A DNA stretch of 64,000 nt, taken from NCBI RefSeq assembly GCF_900108245.1, contig NZ_FNUY01000005.1, forward strand, positions 248,001-312,000. The letters are read 5' to 3'. The notes under the pieces are model-generated. The model was not told where the DNA came from, did no database searches, and worked only from the letters and a program-made list of their open reading frames with translations. The DNA comes from Allobosea lathyri. GTDB taxonomy: Bacteria > Pseudomonadota > Alphaproteobacteria > Rhizobiales > Beijerinckiaceae. How positions within the stretch are numbered: position 1 is the stretch's first letter; every line of letters begins with the position of its first letter. Below, piece by piece: positions 37,530 through 44,724 of this stretch. Position numbers and translations under genes: made by a program.

Positions 37530-37553
37530 GGAACAAAAAATAAAATGCTTGTC
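37530..37553 (+). promoter_or_regulatory. Possible weak EcfG-type promoter of phyR
   Basis: GGAAC (37530-37534) followed after 16 bp by GTC (37551-37553), so the -35 is exact but the -10 deviates. It lies back to back with the nepR promoter, the two GGAAC elements being only 4 bp apart (GTTCC-cacc-GGAAC). Confidence 0.45.
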
Positions 37554-37603
37554 AGCGATGCGCGGCGAGTGCTCATTTCCGGCACCAATAAAAGGACGTA
37601 TCC

Positions 37604-38401
37604 ATGTCGATCGCCAAGGAAATCGCGCCACATCTGCCCTATTTGCGTCGGTTCGCGCGTGCGCTGAATGGCACGCAAGCGAGCGGCGACGCCTATGTGG
37701 TCGCCATGCTGGAAGCGCTCGTGCTCGATCCCGACTCGTTCCCCCGGGAGATCAATCCGCGCATTGCGCTTTACCGGACCTTCCTCAAGCTGTGGAGCTC
37801 GGTAGGTCTCAATACGACTGATTCGGGAGCAGTCGAACTCAGCCGTTCCTCCGCCGAGCGCAACCTCGAAGCACTGACTCCGCGCCCGCGGCAGGCCTTC
37901 CTGCTGCGGACCGTCGAAGGCTTCTCGATCGAGGAGGTCGCGGCCATCATGGACGTCACGCCGCCCGAAGCCGCCGGCCTCGTCCAGACCGCCGGACAGG
38001 AGATCGCCGAGCAGGTCGCGACCGATGTGCTGATCATCGAGGACGAGCCGATCATAGCGCTCGACATCGAGACCATGGTCGAGGAGCTCGGGCATACCGT
38101 CACCGGCGTCGCCCGGACACAACGTGAAGCGATCGCGCTCGTCGCGAAGAAGCGTCCGGGCCTCGTCCTCGCCGACATCCAGCTTGCCGATGGCAGCTCG
38201 GGTCTCGACGCGGTGAACGAGATTCTTGCCACGATCGACGTGCCCGTGATCTTCATCACCGCCTATCCCGAGCGCCTGCTGACCGGCGACCGCCCTGAAC
38301 CCGCGTTCCTGATCACAAAACCCTTCCAGCCGGAAGCGGTGAAGGCCGCGATCAGCCAGGCGCTGTTCTTCGACCGACGCGCCGGCCGCAGGGCCGCCTA
38401 A
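37604..38401 (+). CDS. phyR: General stress response regulator PhyR
   Basis: 265 aa; AAAAGGA precedes the ATG. Sigma-like domain about 1-130 (HLPYLRRFARALNGTQASGDAYV, LTPRPRQAFLLRTVEGFSIEEVAAIMDVTP) that lacks DNA-binding ability and instead binds NepR when exposed. Receiver domain about 141-255: acidic pair E146/D147 (LIIEDEP), phospho-Asp191 (LVLADIQLADGSSG), Thr219 and Lys239 (ITKPF). This order, sigma-like then receiver, is unique to PhyR. Phosphorylation releases the sigma-like domain for partner switching with EcfG. Divergent from nepR-ecfG, and ended by a terminator at 38427. Confidence 0.96.
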   Translation: MSIAKEIAPHLPYLRRFARALNGTQASGDAYVVAMLEALVLDPDSFPREINPRIALYRTFLKLWSSVGLNTTDSGAVELSRSSAERNLEALTPRPRQAFLLRTVEGFSIEEVAAIMDVTPPEAAGLVQTAGQEIAEQVATDVLIIEDEPIIALDIETMVEELGHTVTGVARTQREAIALVAKKRPGLVLADIQLADGSSGLDAVNEILATIDVPVIFITAYPERLLTGDRPEPAFLITKPFQPEAVKAAISQALFFDRRAGRRAA

Positions 38402-38426
38402 GCTTTCTCACGCCGATCGGTTTTCC

Positions 38427-38458
38427 GGCCCGTGGCGCCTCGCGCTGCGGGCCTTTTT
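38427..38458 (+). terminator. Intrinsic terminator of phyR
   Basis: Stem GGCCCG..CGGGCC with an inner GGCGC/GCGCT pairing, then TTTTT. Starts 26 bp after the phyR stop. Confidence 0.8.
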
Positions 38459-38532
38459 CATGCGTTCCGCCCAGCCAAGATTCATGCGAGGGCGGCTGTT
38501 CCGATAATTCGCCTGCATCTCGCTGGGAGCCG

Positions 38533-38557
38533 GGAACAAGCGTTGCGGACCCGCGTT
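38533..38557 (+). promoter_or_regulatory. EcfG-type promoter of the 54-aa membrane peptide gene
   Basis: GGAAC (38533-38537), 16-bp spacer, CGTT (38554-38557). Predicted start near 38564, 50 nt before the ATG at 38614. Confidence 0.78.
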
Positions 38558-38613
38558 CTCGAAACTGGTGTTGAGTGGAGTTTCGGGTTCGCAGTTCGGG
38601 AGGGCGTGAATCG

Positions 38614-38778
38614 ATGGCCATGACATGTCTCACAGCGCTGATCGCGGCAACGTCGATCGGGACGGCGCTTTTCAGCGGAATGGTACCAGTGGGGGCCATG
38701 ACCTCCGATATCCTGTCATTGGTACTGGCCGGCTTGACCGCCGTTGCGGTCGCCAGCGCTGCAGCGCTTGACAGTTGA
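38614..38778 (+). CDS. Small membrane peptide, unknown function
   Basis: 54 aa from ATG 38614 (RBS GGGAGGG at 38598-38604); a second ATG is two codons on. Nearly the whole chain is hydrophobic: helix 1 about 4-24 (TCLTALIAATSIGTALFSGM) and helix 2 about 30-51 (SDILSLVLAGLTAVAVASAAAL), with a short turn, so a two-helix inner-membrane hairpin. I recognise no family. Its exact EcfG promoter and good RBS support it as a real stress gene. The extensin-like gene starts 67 bp later and is probably cotranscribed. Confidence 0.6.
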   Translation: MAMTCLTALIAATSIGTALFSGMVPVGAMTSDILSLVLAGLTAVAVASAAALDS

Positions 38779-38845
38779 GCGGGGTCGCGGCGATCGCGAA
38801 GCAACAGAAATCCCGAGATCTCGGACGATCCGGACAGCCCGCGCG

Positions 38846-39691
38846 ATGAGATCAACCGCGGCACGTCTGGTTCTATTCGCGTTTGTGAGTTCTCTGGCGG
38901 GCGGCGCTGCTGTGGCGGCGCCGCGTTCGCAGGCCGTCAGGGCCGATGCACCGGTTACGACGAGGCTGCCACCGCCACGCCCTACCGAATTTGCAGCCCC
39001 ACCGCCTGCGAAGGCGCCCGTCCAAGCGCCGGAGCCGGATGCGGGAAAGCCTGCTGCAACCCTCCAACCGCCGGTCAGCGCGCAGCCGGAAGGGCCACCG
39101 GTTCCGCAGGAGCCGAGCTGCCTTGCCATGCTGACCGCGATCTCGGGCAATCGCGTGCGCGCAGCCGACACGGGCGTGAATGGGGGCAAGGACGCGGCGT
39201 GCCATGTGGTCGAGCCGGTGGTGGTCGAAGCACTCTCGGTCCGGAGCGCGAATGGCGAACGCCAGATCGCCTTCGATCCGCCGGTGACTCTGAGCTGCAC
39301 CATGGCGAGCACTGTCGCGACCTGGCTCGACACCAGCGTCCAGCCGCTGGTGCGCGGGCATTTCGACCGCGACCTGGCTGGTCTGAGGGTTGGTGGAGGG
39401 CATGAGTGCCGGCGCCGCAACAGGGCCGTAGCCGGGCCGCTCAGCGAGCACGCCACCGGCAAGGCACTCGATATCTTCGCGTTCACGCTGACAGGGGAAA
39501 AGACGGGTCAGACAGTGGTGGTCGAGAAGCCCGACGGACCAGCGCAGAGCAATTTCCTGCAAGCCATCAGACAGTCAGCCTGCGGCGCCTTCAACACCAG
39601 TCTCGGGCCCGGTTCCGACAGCGCGCACGCAAACCATCTCCATGTCGATACGCAGGAGCGCCGCTCGCCCTCCAGCCACTTCTGTCAGTGA
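38846..39691 (+). CDS. Exported extensin-like C-terminal domain protein
   Basis: 281 aa from ATG 38846. Signal peptide about 1-25 (MRSTAARLVLFAFVSSLAGG..AVAA). Residues 30-90 are Pro/Ala-rich linker. The extensin-like domain fills about 90-281, with six cysteines (SCLAML, AACHVVEP, LSCTMA, GHECRRRN, SACGAF, HFCQ) for periplasmic disulfides. SEHATGKALDIFAF and SAHANHLHVD resemble the zinc ligands of M15 D-Ala-D-Ala carboxypeptidases, so a peptidoglycan or metal-hydrolase role is plausible. Probably cotranscribed with the EcfG-driven 54-aa gene; it overlaps the end of the convergent gene by 7 bp. Confidence 0.85.
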   Translation: MRSTAARLVLFAFVSSLAGGAAVAAPRSQAVRADAPVTTRLPPPRPTEFAAPPPAKAPVQAPEPDAGKPAATLQPPVSAQPEGPPVPQEPSCLAMLTAISGNRVRAADTGVNGGKDAACHVVEPVVVEALSVRSANGERQIAFDPPVTLSCTMASTVATWLDTSVQPLVRGHFDRDLAGLRVGGGHECRRRNRAVAGPLSEHATGKALDIFAFTLTGEKTGQTVVVEKPDGPAQSNFLQAIRQSACGAFNTSLGPGSDSAHANHLHVDTQERRSPSSHFCQ

Positions 39692-39987
39692 TGGGCCTGC
39701 CGGAGATCGTCGATGAGCGGCTCATCTCCCGGGGCCTGCGCGTCCGACGAGGCTTGCGGTTCAGACGAGGCTTGCGGTTCAGACGAGGCTTGCGGGTCGG
39801 AAATAATCCAGGTCGTCCGCGCGCAGGGCTCAGGTCGCCGCATCGCCATGATCTGAAGGGCGGTATCGTGATCGAAACCGCGCTCGATCAAATCTTCCAG
39901 CTCCCAGAATGGCGGAATCGTGACGCCGGGCCCGCGACCGATCGGCAGGATATCGGGGATTTCTTCCCTGCGGCGTCTAACGGACAT
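39685..39987 (-). CDS. Small protein with triple PQASSE repeat, unknown function
   Basis: 100 aa from ATG 39985-39987; an ATG at 39999 would leave only a 10-nt leader. N-terminus is basic (SVRRRREEIPDILPIGRG), then FWELEDLIERGFDHDTALQIMAMRR looks like a short helical domain (UBA-like spacing, not assigned). The tail is three near-identical six-residue repeats (PQASSE) encoded by an exact 18-bp tandem repeat at 39746-39799. No family recognised. It has an exact EcfG promoter on the minus strand, back to back with that of the DUF992 gene. Confidence 0.6.
   Translation of the reverse strand: MSVRRRREEIPDILPIGRGPGVTIPPFWELEDLIERGFDHDTALQIMAMRRPEPCARTTWIISDPQASSEPQASSEPQASSDAQAPGDEPLIDDLRQAHH
39746..39799. 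repeat. 18-bp tandem repeat, three copies, inside a gene
   Basis: Three consecutive 18-bp units starting at 39746, 39764 and 39782 (GACGAGGCTTGCGGTTCA), the first two identical and the third diverged at its last bases. In frame in the 100-aa gene. Candidate variable-number repeat. Confidence 0.9.
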
Positions 39988-40015
39988 CGAGGTTCCCATG
40001 CGATGATGAAGCGTT

Positions 40016-40040
40016 AACGCAACAGCCTTCACGAGGTTCC
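40016..40040 (-). promoter_or_regulatory. EcfG-type promoter of the 100-aa repeat protein gene
   Basis: Minus strand GGAAC (40040-40036), 16-bp spacer, CGTT (40019-40016). Predicted start near 40009. Confidence 0.75.
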
Positions 40041-40054
40041 CAATAATTGGGAAC
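40036..40054. promoter_or_regulatory. Perfect palindrome joining two divergent EcfG -35 elements
   Basis: GTTCCCAAT-a-ATTGGGAAC, a 9-bp perfect inverted repeat whose outer 5 bp on each side are the GGAAC elements of two oppositely facing EcfG promoters. Confidence 0.8.
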
Positions 40055-40074
40055 TGTGGAAGCTCTGCGGCGTT
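40050..40074 (+). promoter_or_regulatory. EcfG-type promoter of the DUF992 gene
   Basis: GGAAC (40050-40054), 16-bp spacer, CGTT (40071-40074). Predicted start near 40081, 26 nt before the ATG at 40107. Confidence 0.78.
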
Positions 40075-40106
40075 TTCTGGTCACCCTTACGTCAGGAGCA
40101 TTTGAG

Positions 40107-40610
40107 ATGATCATTCGGCCTTCGCGAGCCTGCCTCGCCGCCATTGCCGCCGCAGCCGGCGTTCTGGGGTTCCTGACGCCCGCAGCCGCCCAGTCCGGTG
40201 CGCCGACCGGCCGCCTGAGCTGCAGTGTCGGGGCCGGCCTCGGACTGGTGATAACATCGCAGCGCCCGATGGATTGCCGTTTCCGGCCGCGTCGCGGTCC
40301 GATTCAGCGCTATGTCGGCGTCGTCAGAAATTTTGGGCTCGATCTCGGGACGATCCGCAGCACCAACATGTCCTGGCGCGTCTACGGTCCCTATGCACGC
40401 GCGCCGCTCGGCGCCCTCACCGGCCACTATGTCGGCGCGACCGCAGGAGCCTCTGCCGGCGTCGGCGCGACCGGTAATCTGCTGGTCGGTGGCGACAACA
40501 ATGAGGTCACGCTCCAGCCGCTTTCGCTTCAGGGATCGCGCGGGATCAATGTGGCGGTCGGCGTCACAGGCTTCGAATTGTCGCTGGTTTCGCCAGGCAG
40601 GCGTCGCTAG
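40107..40610 (+). CDS. Exported DUF992 family protein
   Basis: 167 aa from ATG 40107 (CAGGAG upstream). Signal peptide about 1-29 (MIIRPSRACLAAIAAAAGVLGFLTPAAAQ, AxA cleavage). The mature part GRLSCSVGAGLGLVITSQRPMDCRFRP, RYVGVVRNFGLDLGTI, LTGHYVGATAGASAGVGATGNLLVGG and VTLQPLSLQGSRGINVAVGV matches DUF992, a small periplasmic glycine-rich beta family of unknown role common in Hyphomicrobiales. Two cysteines may form one disulfide. Directly controlled by an exact EcfG promoter. Confidence 0.82.
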   Translation: MIIRPSRACLAAIAAAAGVLGFLTPAAAQSGAPTGRLSCSVGAGLGLVITSQRPMDCRFRPRRGPIQRYVGVVRNFGLDLGTIRSTNMSWRVYGPYARAPLGALTGHYVGATAGASAGVGATGNLLVGGDNNEVTLQPLSLQGSRGINVAVGVTGFELSLVSPGRRR

Positions 40611-40712
40611 GAATCGCCGCTTCATCAGCCAAAAGGCTTACGCTTCGCTAACCCTGTTCCTGCAAATTGAATCGAGTTTGACGGTTTCTCAAGTCTCTTT
40701 CGAGATAATGCA

Positions 40713-40737
40713 GGAACATCGCCATCTTTGTGACGTT
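40713..40737 (+). promoter_or_regulatory. EcfG-type promoter of the single-domain response regulator
   Basis: GGAAC (40713-40717), 16-bp spacer, CGTT (40734-40737). Predicted start near 40744, about 40 nt before the ATG at 40784. Confidence 0.78.
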
Positions 40738-40783
40738 GATTGCTTGCGTCACAAGATTGCAGTTAGTGAGAGTGCCGGATTCA

Positions 40784-41167
40784 ATGGCTGATATCCGTGT
40801 CCTGATCGTCGAAGATGACCCTTTTATCGCCATGGACATCGAGTCCGCCGTGGCAGATGAACTGGGCGACAAAGCAGAGTTGATCGTCGTCGGATCAGTT
40901 GCAGAAGCGCTGCGCGCCACTGCTTCACGGCTATCCTGCGCGTTTCTCGATATCGACGTCATCGGCGGCAAGACCTTCGATCTCGCCGCTGCGCTGCTGC
41001 AGGCAGGAACCCCGTTCGCCTTCGTCTCCGGCTCATCGCCCAGCGATGTGCCGAAGGCGCTGCGCCAGGCGCGCTTCCTGCGCAAGCCATTCTCGACGCG
41101 CGAGATCGCCACTTTCCTGCTCGGAGCCATCTCGCCGCTGAAACCACGCCGGAGCCGGAACCACTGA
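40784..41167 (+). CDS. Single-domain response regulator, FATGUY-like
   Basis: 127 aa, a lone receiver domain with no output. Acidic pair D11/D12 (LIVEDDPFIAMDIE), phospho-Asp56 (CAFLDIDVIGGKTFD), Lys101 (FLRKPF). The region GTPFAFVSGSSPSDVPKALR corresponds to the FATGYG stretch of FATGUY receivers (LovR, SdrG, MrrA types) that shuttle phosphate in the alphaproteobacterial stress response, but reads FVSGSS here. Exact EcfG promoter upstream, kinase gene convergent 18 bp downstream. Likely a phosphate sink or relay acting on PhyR or its kinases. Confidence 0.88.
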   Translation: MADIRVLIVEDDPFIAMDIESAVADELGDKAELIVVGSVAEALRATASRLSCAFLDIDVIGGKTFDLAAALLQAGTPFAFVSGSSPSDVPKALRQARFLRKPFSTREIATFLLGAISPLKPRRSRNH

Positions 41168-41185
41168 CGAAAAGGGCGGGCGGGT

Positions 41186-42556
41186 TTAATCGCGTTTCGG
41201 AAAGGTCAACGTCACCCGGCAGCCGGGGCGCTCCGTACCCGGTTCAAGCGGCTCCGACACCATTTTCGCGCGCATGCTGCGAAGCAGGCTGGCGATCACG
41301 GTCTGGCCGAGCCCCTTGGACTCGACCTCAGTGGGCATGCCGACGCCGTTATCCTCGATCGTCATGGCCAGGCCAGGCGCGCCATCGATCTCGACCTGAT
41401 CGAAGCGAATCACGATTTTTCCCGCCATGTCGCCGGGAAAGGCGTGCTTGATCGCGTTCGTTACCAGCTCGTTGACGATCACGACGAAGGATACGGCGTC
41501 CCGACCCGGCAGGCGGATCGCGTCCATCACGAGTTCGATATCGATCCTGCGCCCCTCGGCCGCCTTGCCGATCTCGTCGAGCAGGTCCTCCATATAGGGC
41601 CGCGCGTCGATCTCGTCGGTCTCGATGTCCAGGCGCAGACGGCGCTGGCCTGCCGCGATCGCCTGAATGCGCGATTGGGCCTGCGCCAAAGCGTTGCGGA
41701 CGGCCGGCTCCCGGGTCTGGCGGCTCTGGACATTGAGCAGGGCCGAGACCATCGCGAGGTTGTTGCCGACACGGTGATTGACGTCGCGCAGCAGCGCCTC
41801 GATCCGCAGGCGCTCGCTTTCGAGCTGCCTGGTGCGTTCGCCCACGATCAGCTCAAGCTGCGCGTTGCTTCCGGCCAGAAGGGCGCTACGGCGCTGGCGG
41901 GTGCGAAGCTGCTGCCAGGCGGCAAAAGCGAGGCCTGCGAGCGCCACGACGATGCCGACGCTGGCCCAGAGACGTCGACGCGCCTCGTTGCGCGAGAGTG
42001 CGACGAGGCGAATGTTCTCGGCCAGTTGCAGCTGCTGCACGGAGGCGCGCAGCGCCTCCATCGCGGCGACACCACTGCCGTTGCGCATACGTGCCAGCGC
42101 CTCGCTTTGACGCCCGGCCTTGACCAGCGCCACGGTCGCATCGAGTTCCCCAAGCTTTTGGAGCGTTTCCTCGCGTGCCCTCGCAACCCGCTCCTTCTGC
42201 GCGACATCCTCAGTGACGAGCTTATCGAGCGCGTCCAGCTCAGGCAGTGCAGCGGCACGACCGCTGGTGAACGGCTCCAGATAGGCGCTGTCGCCTGTCA
42301 GGAGATAGCCCCGCTGGCCGGTTTCAGCATCGCGCATATGACCCAGAAAGCGCTCCGCGCGTTCGCGGATCTCGATCGACTGGGAAACGCGCTCAGAGGT
42401 TCTCAATGCCTGGGCATTGATCCAGGCTGCCAGAACCACCGCGACGGCGACGACCCCGATCGCCACGATCGTGATCGTGGCGGAGCGCAGGCGCGCGCCG
42501 ATGGCGGACAAATCGAGGAGGGAGAATCGGGCGCGGGGCCTCACCTGAGATAACAT
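41186..42556 (-). CDS. CHASE3-domain HisKA_2/HWE-type sensor histidine kinase
   Basis: 456 aa from ATG 42554-42556 (another ATG at 42586 gives 466 aa). Helix 1 about 24-46, CHASE3 periplasmic domain about 50-195 (RFLGHMRDAETGQRGYLLTGD), helix 2 about 198-216, a coiled linker, then DVNHRVGNNLAMVSALLNVQSRQ with His261. The ATPase domain is complete, unlike the kinase at 34977: N-box VNELVTNAIKHAF (N362) and G-box EDNGVGMP, GLGQTVI. Convergent with the response regulator, its likely partner, and possibly a kinase feeding PhyR. Confidence 0.9.
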   Translation of the reverse strand: MLSQVRPRARFSLLDLSAIGARLRSATITIVAIGVVAVAVVLAAWINAQALRTSERVSQSIEIRERAERFLGHMRDAETGQRGYLLTGDSAYLEPFTSGRAAALPELDALDKLVTEDVAQKERVARAREETLQKLGELDATVALVKAGRQSEALARMRNGSGVAAMEALRASVQQLQLAENIRLVALSRNEARRRLWASVGIVVALAGLAFAAWQQLRTRQRRSALLAGSNAQLELIVGERTRQLESERLRIEALLRDVNHRVGNNLAMVSALLNVQSRQTREPAVRNALAQAQSRIQAIAAGQRRLRLDIETDEIDARPYMEDLLDEIGKAAEGRRIDIELVMDAIRLPGRDAVSFVVIVNELVTNAIKHAFPGDMAGKIVIRFDQVEIDGAPGLAMTIEDNGVGMPTEVESKGLGQTVIASLLRSMRAKMVSEPLEPGTERPGCRVTLTFPKRD

Positions 42557-42638
42557 GCAGACCGTGTTACAGGACGGAATCCCCAATCCCTATGTAAAAA
42601 GACAGGGGCCGTCCATCGCCGATCCATGCTCGCGCGCC

Positions 42639-43064
42639 TCAGCTCTGGTCGTCTTCGGCATCGCCCCCGCTGAAGAACTGCCTGCCGAGCACGGTCCCCA
42701 GCACCAGAATTCCGCCGACCATGGCCATGCGCCAGCTCATGCGCGAGCCCAGCAGCTTGGCTGCGATGGGGGCTGCCGCTAGCGCCGTGGTCGCGAGCGG
42801 ACGTGGCGGGCGACGGCGGTTCTTGACGAAGAGCGCCACGCAAAAGGCCAGCAGCGCCGTGGCGAGCAGGCCGCCTGCGATCCACAGGCTCGCCGCGACC
42901 GGGCCGTAGTGAATCAACAGCACCGTATGCAGTGCATTCAGTGCATAGCCGACCGAGCAGACGACGAGCAGGGCCGTCAGCCCGAAAAGCCCGTACACGA
43001 TGACGTTGCGCTTCACCGCGCCGGAGACCTCCGACGCAATGAATGATCCCAATCCCCCCAGCAT
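42639..43064 (-). CDS. Phage holin superfamily III-like / Act-type membrane protein
   Basis: 141 aa from the ATG at 43062-43064, 4 bp after the DUF883 stop; an ATG at 43091 would overlap that gene by 23 bp. Three hydrophobic stretches are visible: IVYGLFGLTALLVVCSVGYALNAL, YGPVAASLWIAGGLLATALLAFCVALFV, and a weaker one MAMVGGILVLGTVLGRQFF. The layout and the amphipathic N-terminus (LGSFIASEVSGAVKRN) recall the YqjE/holin III group usually encoded next to DUF883 (YqjD/ElaB) proteins. Expressed with the upstream DUF883 gene from an EcfG promoter. Confidence 0.68.
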   Translation of the reverse strand: MLGGLGSFIASEVSGAVKRNVIVYGLFGLTALLVVCSVGYALNALHTVLLIHYGPVAASLWIAGGLLATALLAFCVALFVKNRRRPPRPLATTALAAAPIAAKLLGSRMSWRMAMVGGILVLGTVLGRQFFSGGDAEDDQS

Positions 43065-43068
43065 CGGC

Positions 43069-43428
43069 TTATCGTGCCGAAAGGAAGCCAACGAAGAGGC
43101 CCACCGCCGCCGCGAGCCCCAGCGCGCGCAAGGGCCGCTCCTGGATTTCCTGGGCGATCAGGCGCTGAAGATCGGTGGCCTGCTCGCGCGCGACATCGAC
43201 CATCTTGTCGGTATCGACGCCGACCGACTTCAGCCGGTCACTAACGGTGGCGGCCAGTTCCTCGGCACTGCGCGTGATGCTGTCTTCGAAGGCGCCAGCC
43301 TCGCGCTTGGCATGGCGGACGGCCGCGCGCGCCTCGTTGGCGACGTCCTCGGCGCCGGCGGCGATCTCATCCTTGGCACGCTTCACGGCCGAGCTCGCCT
43401 GACGCTTCGCGGAAGTTGTGGTTGCCAT
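43069..43428 (-). CDS. DUF883 (YqjD/ElaB-like) C-tail-anchored protein
   Basis: 119 aa from ATG 43426-43428. Residues 1-90 are Ala/Lys/Glu-rich amphipathic helix (SAVKRAKDEIAAGAEDVANEARAAVRHAKREAGAFED), ending in RPLRALGLAAAVGLFVGFLSAR, a single C-terminal membrane anchor with the RPxxALG motif typical of YqjD/ElaB. E. coli homologues bind ribosomes at the membrane in stationary phase under RpoS; here the analogous general-stress sigma EcfG appears in charge, as an exact promoter lies at 43511-43535. First of a two-gene operon. Confidence 0.82.
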   Translation of the reverse strand: MATTTSAKRQASSAVKRAKDEIAAGAEDVANEARAAVRHAKREAGAFEDSITRSAEELAATVSDRLKSVGVDTDKMVDVAREQATDLQRLIAQEIQERPLRALGLAAAVGLFVGFLSAR

Positions 43429-43510
43429 AGCGGTTGTTTCCCTGTCGCCTGATCTTCGATCAATCTCTGGAATAATCTGCCCGCCGAGAGTCCGACGCGC
43501 TTGCAAGGCC

Positions 43511-43535
43511 AACGCATCCGTTGGCCTTGGGTTCC
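43511..43535 (-). promoter_or_regulatory. EcfG-type promoter of the DUF883 operon
   Basis: Minus strand GGAAC (43535-43531), 16-bp spacer, CGTT (43514-43511). Predicted start near 43504, about 76 nt before the DUF883 ATG. Confidence 0.76.
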
Positions 43536-43547
43536 TTTTTGGCCGCC

Positions 43548-44693
43548 TCAGCCCGCCTGCGCCTGTTCGGCATCTTCGGCCTGGGCCTTGCGGTAGCGGG
43601 CAAACTCCTCCTGCGCCACCATGGCGACGAGCAGGATCGGAGTCGAGAGCACCGCGCCGACCGGACCCCAGAGCCAAAGCCAGAAGATGAAGCCGATGAA
43701 CACCAGGAAGGGCGAGACGGTGAGCCTGCGTCCGACGAAGACCGGCGTCACCGCGTTGCCCTCGATGAGATGCAGCATGAAAAAGGCGGCCGCCGGCCAG
43801 ATCGCCGCGACCAGCGACGGCGCATCGAGCAGCGCTCCGGCAAACAGCAGCACGGTGACGATGATCGGCCCGATGAAGGCGAGGTAATTCATGAGGAAGG
43901 CGAGCGCGCCCCAGAACACCGGAAAGGGCAGCCCGGCAAACCAGGCGATCGTCATGGTCAGCAGGCCCATGCCGAGGTTGATCAGCGTCACCAGCCCGAA
44001 ATACTGCGCCACCCGCGTCTCGATCTCCTGAAAGAACGCGCCGGCGGATTTGCGTGCGCCGCGCCCCAGGCACAGCCGCAAGGCGCGCGCCTTGAGATGG
44101 CGGCGGGTCGCCAGCCAGAAATACACGGTCGCGACGAAAACCAGCATGCCGCCCGCCGCCGCCGAGGACGACATCGCTATGTCGAGCAGCGGGTTGCCCT
44201 GGGAGACACTCAGTTCGGTGCCGCTCTTTCCGGTCAGCGCAGCTGCGGCGCGTTTCAACTCCTCGATCATGGCGAAGGCACCGGCGAGCTTGCGCTGCAG
44301 CGCTCCCAGCATGGCCGGCAACTGATCGCTCCAGCCTGCGATGGGCACGGCCAGAACGGTGATCGACGCCATCAAAACGGCCAGTCCGAACAGGACGACG
44401 ATCGCGGCCGCCAGATGCTGCGGCACGCCCCGGCGTACCATCCAGTCGACGACCGGACCCAGTACCAGCCCGAAAATGATGCCAGCCGTGATCGGCAGCG
44501 CAATGACCTTGGTCAGATAGAGCGACGCGGTGGCCAGAATGACGAAGATGCCGACAATGGCGTAGCGCAGGATGAGGTCGTGCTCGTAAGGGGTGACGTC
44601 CTCATGCGTCTCCTCGACCTCCGGTTCCGGCTCCGCCACGTAGCGCGGGAACGGTTTCCAGGAGGACGAGTTGAGCATCTTTGCGGTTCCCAT
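43548..44693 (-). CDS. AI-2E family transporter (PerM-like permease)
   Basis: 381 aa; ATG at 44691-44693, with a second ATG five codons on. About eight hydrophobic segments in the AI-2E/PerM layout: paired N-terminal helices (LRYAIVGIFVILATASLYL, LPITAGIIFGLVLGPVVDWMVRRG), a long amphipathic middle, then MGLLTMTIAWFAGLPFPVFWGALAFLMNYL..IGPII and FMLHLIEGNAVTPVFVGRRLTVSP with FIFWLWLWGPVGAVLSTPILL. Family members export AI-2 or act as Na+/H+ or unknown transporters. An exact EcfG promoter (17-bp spacer) lies just upstream. Confidence 0.9.
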   Translation of the reverse strand: MGTAKMLNSSSWKPFPRYVAEPEPEVEETHEDVTPYEHDLILRYAIVGIFVILATASLYLTKVIALPITAGIIFGLVLGPVVDWMVRRGVPQHLAAAIVVLFGLAVLMASITVLAVPIAGWSDQLPAMLGALQRKLAGAFAMIEELKRAAAALTGKSGTELSVSQGNPLLDIAMSSSAAAGGMLVFVATVYFWLATRRHLKARALRLCLGRGARKSAGAFFQEIETRVAQYFGLVTLINLGMGLLTMTIAWFAGLPFPVFWGALAFLMNYLAFIGPIIVTVLLFAGALLDAPSLVAAIWPAAAFFMLHLIEGNAVTPVFVGRRLTVSPFLVFIGFIFWLWLWGPVGAVLSTPILLVAMVAQEEFARYRKAQAEDAEQAQAG

Positions 44694-44724
44694 GCGCGAA
44701 CCGGCATCGGGCGCGTCACATTAC

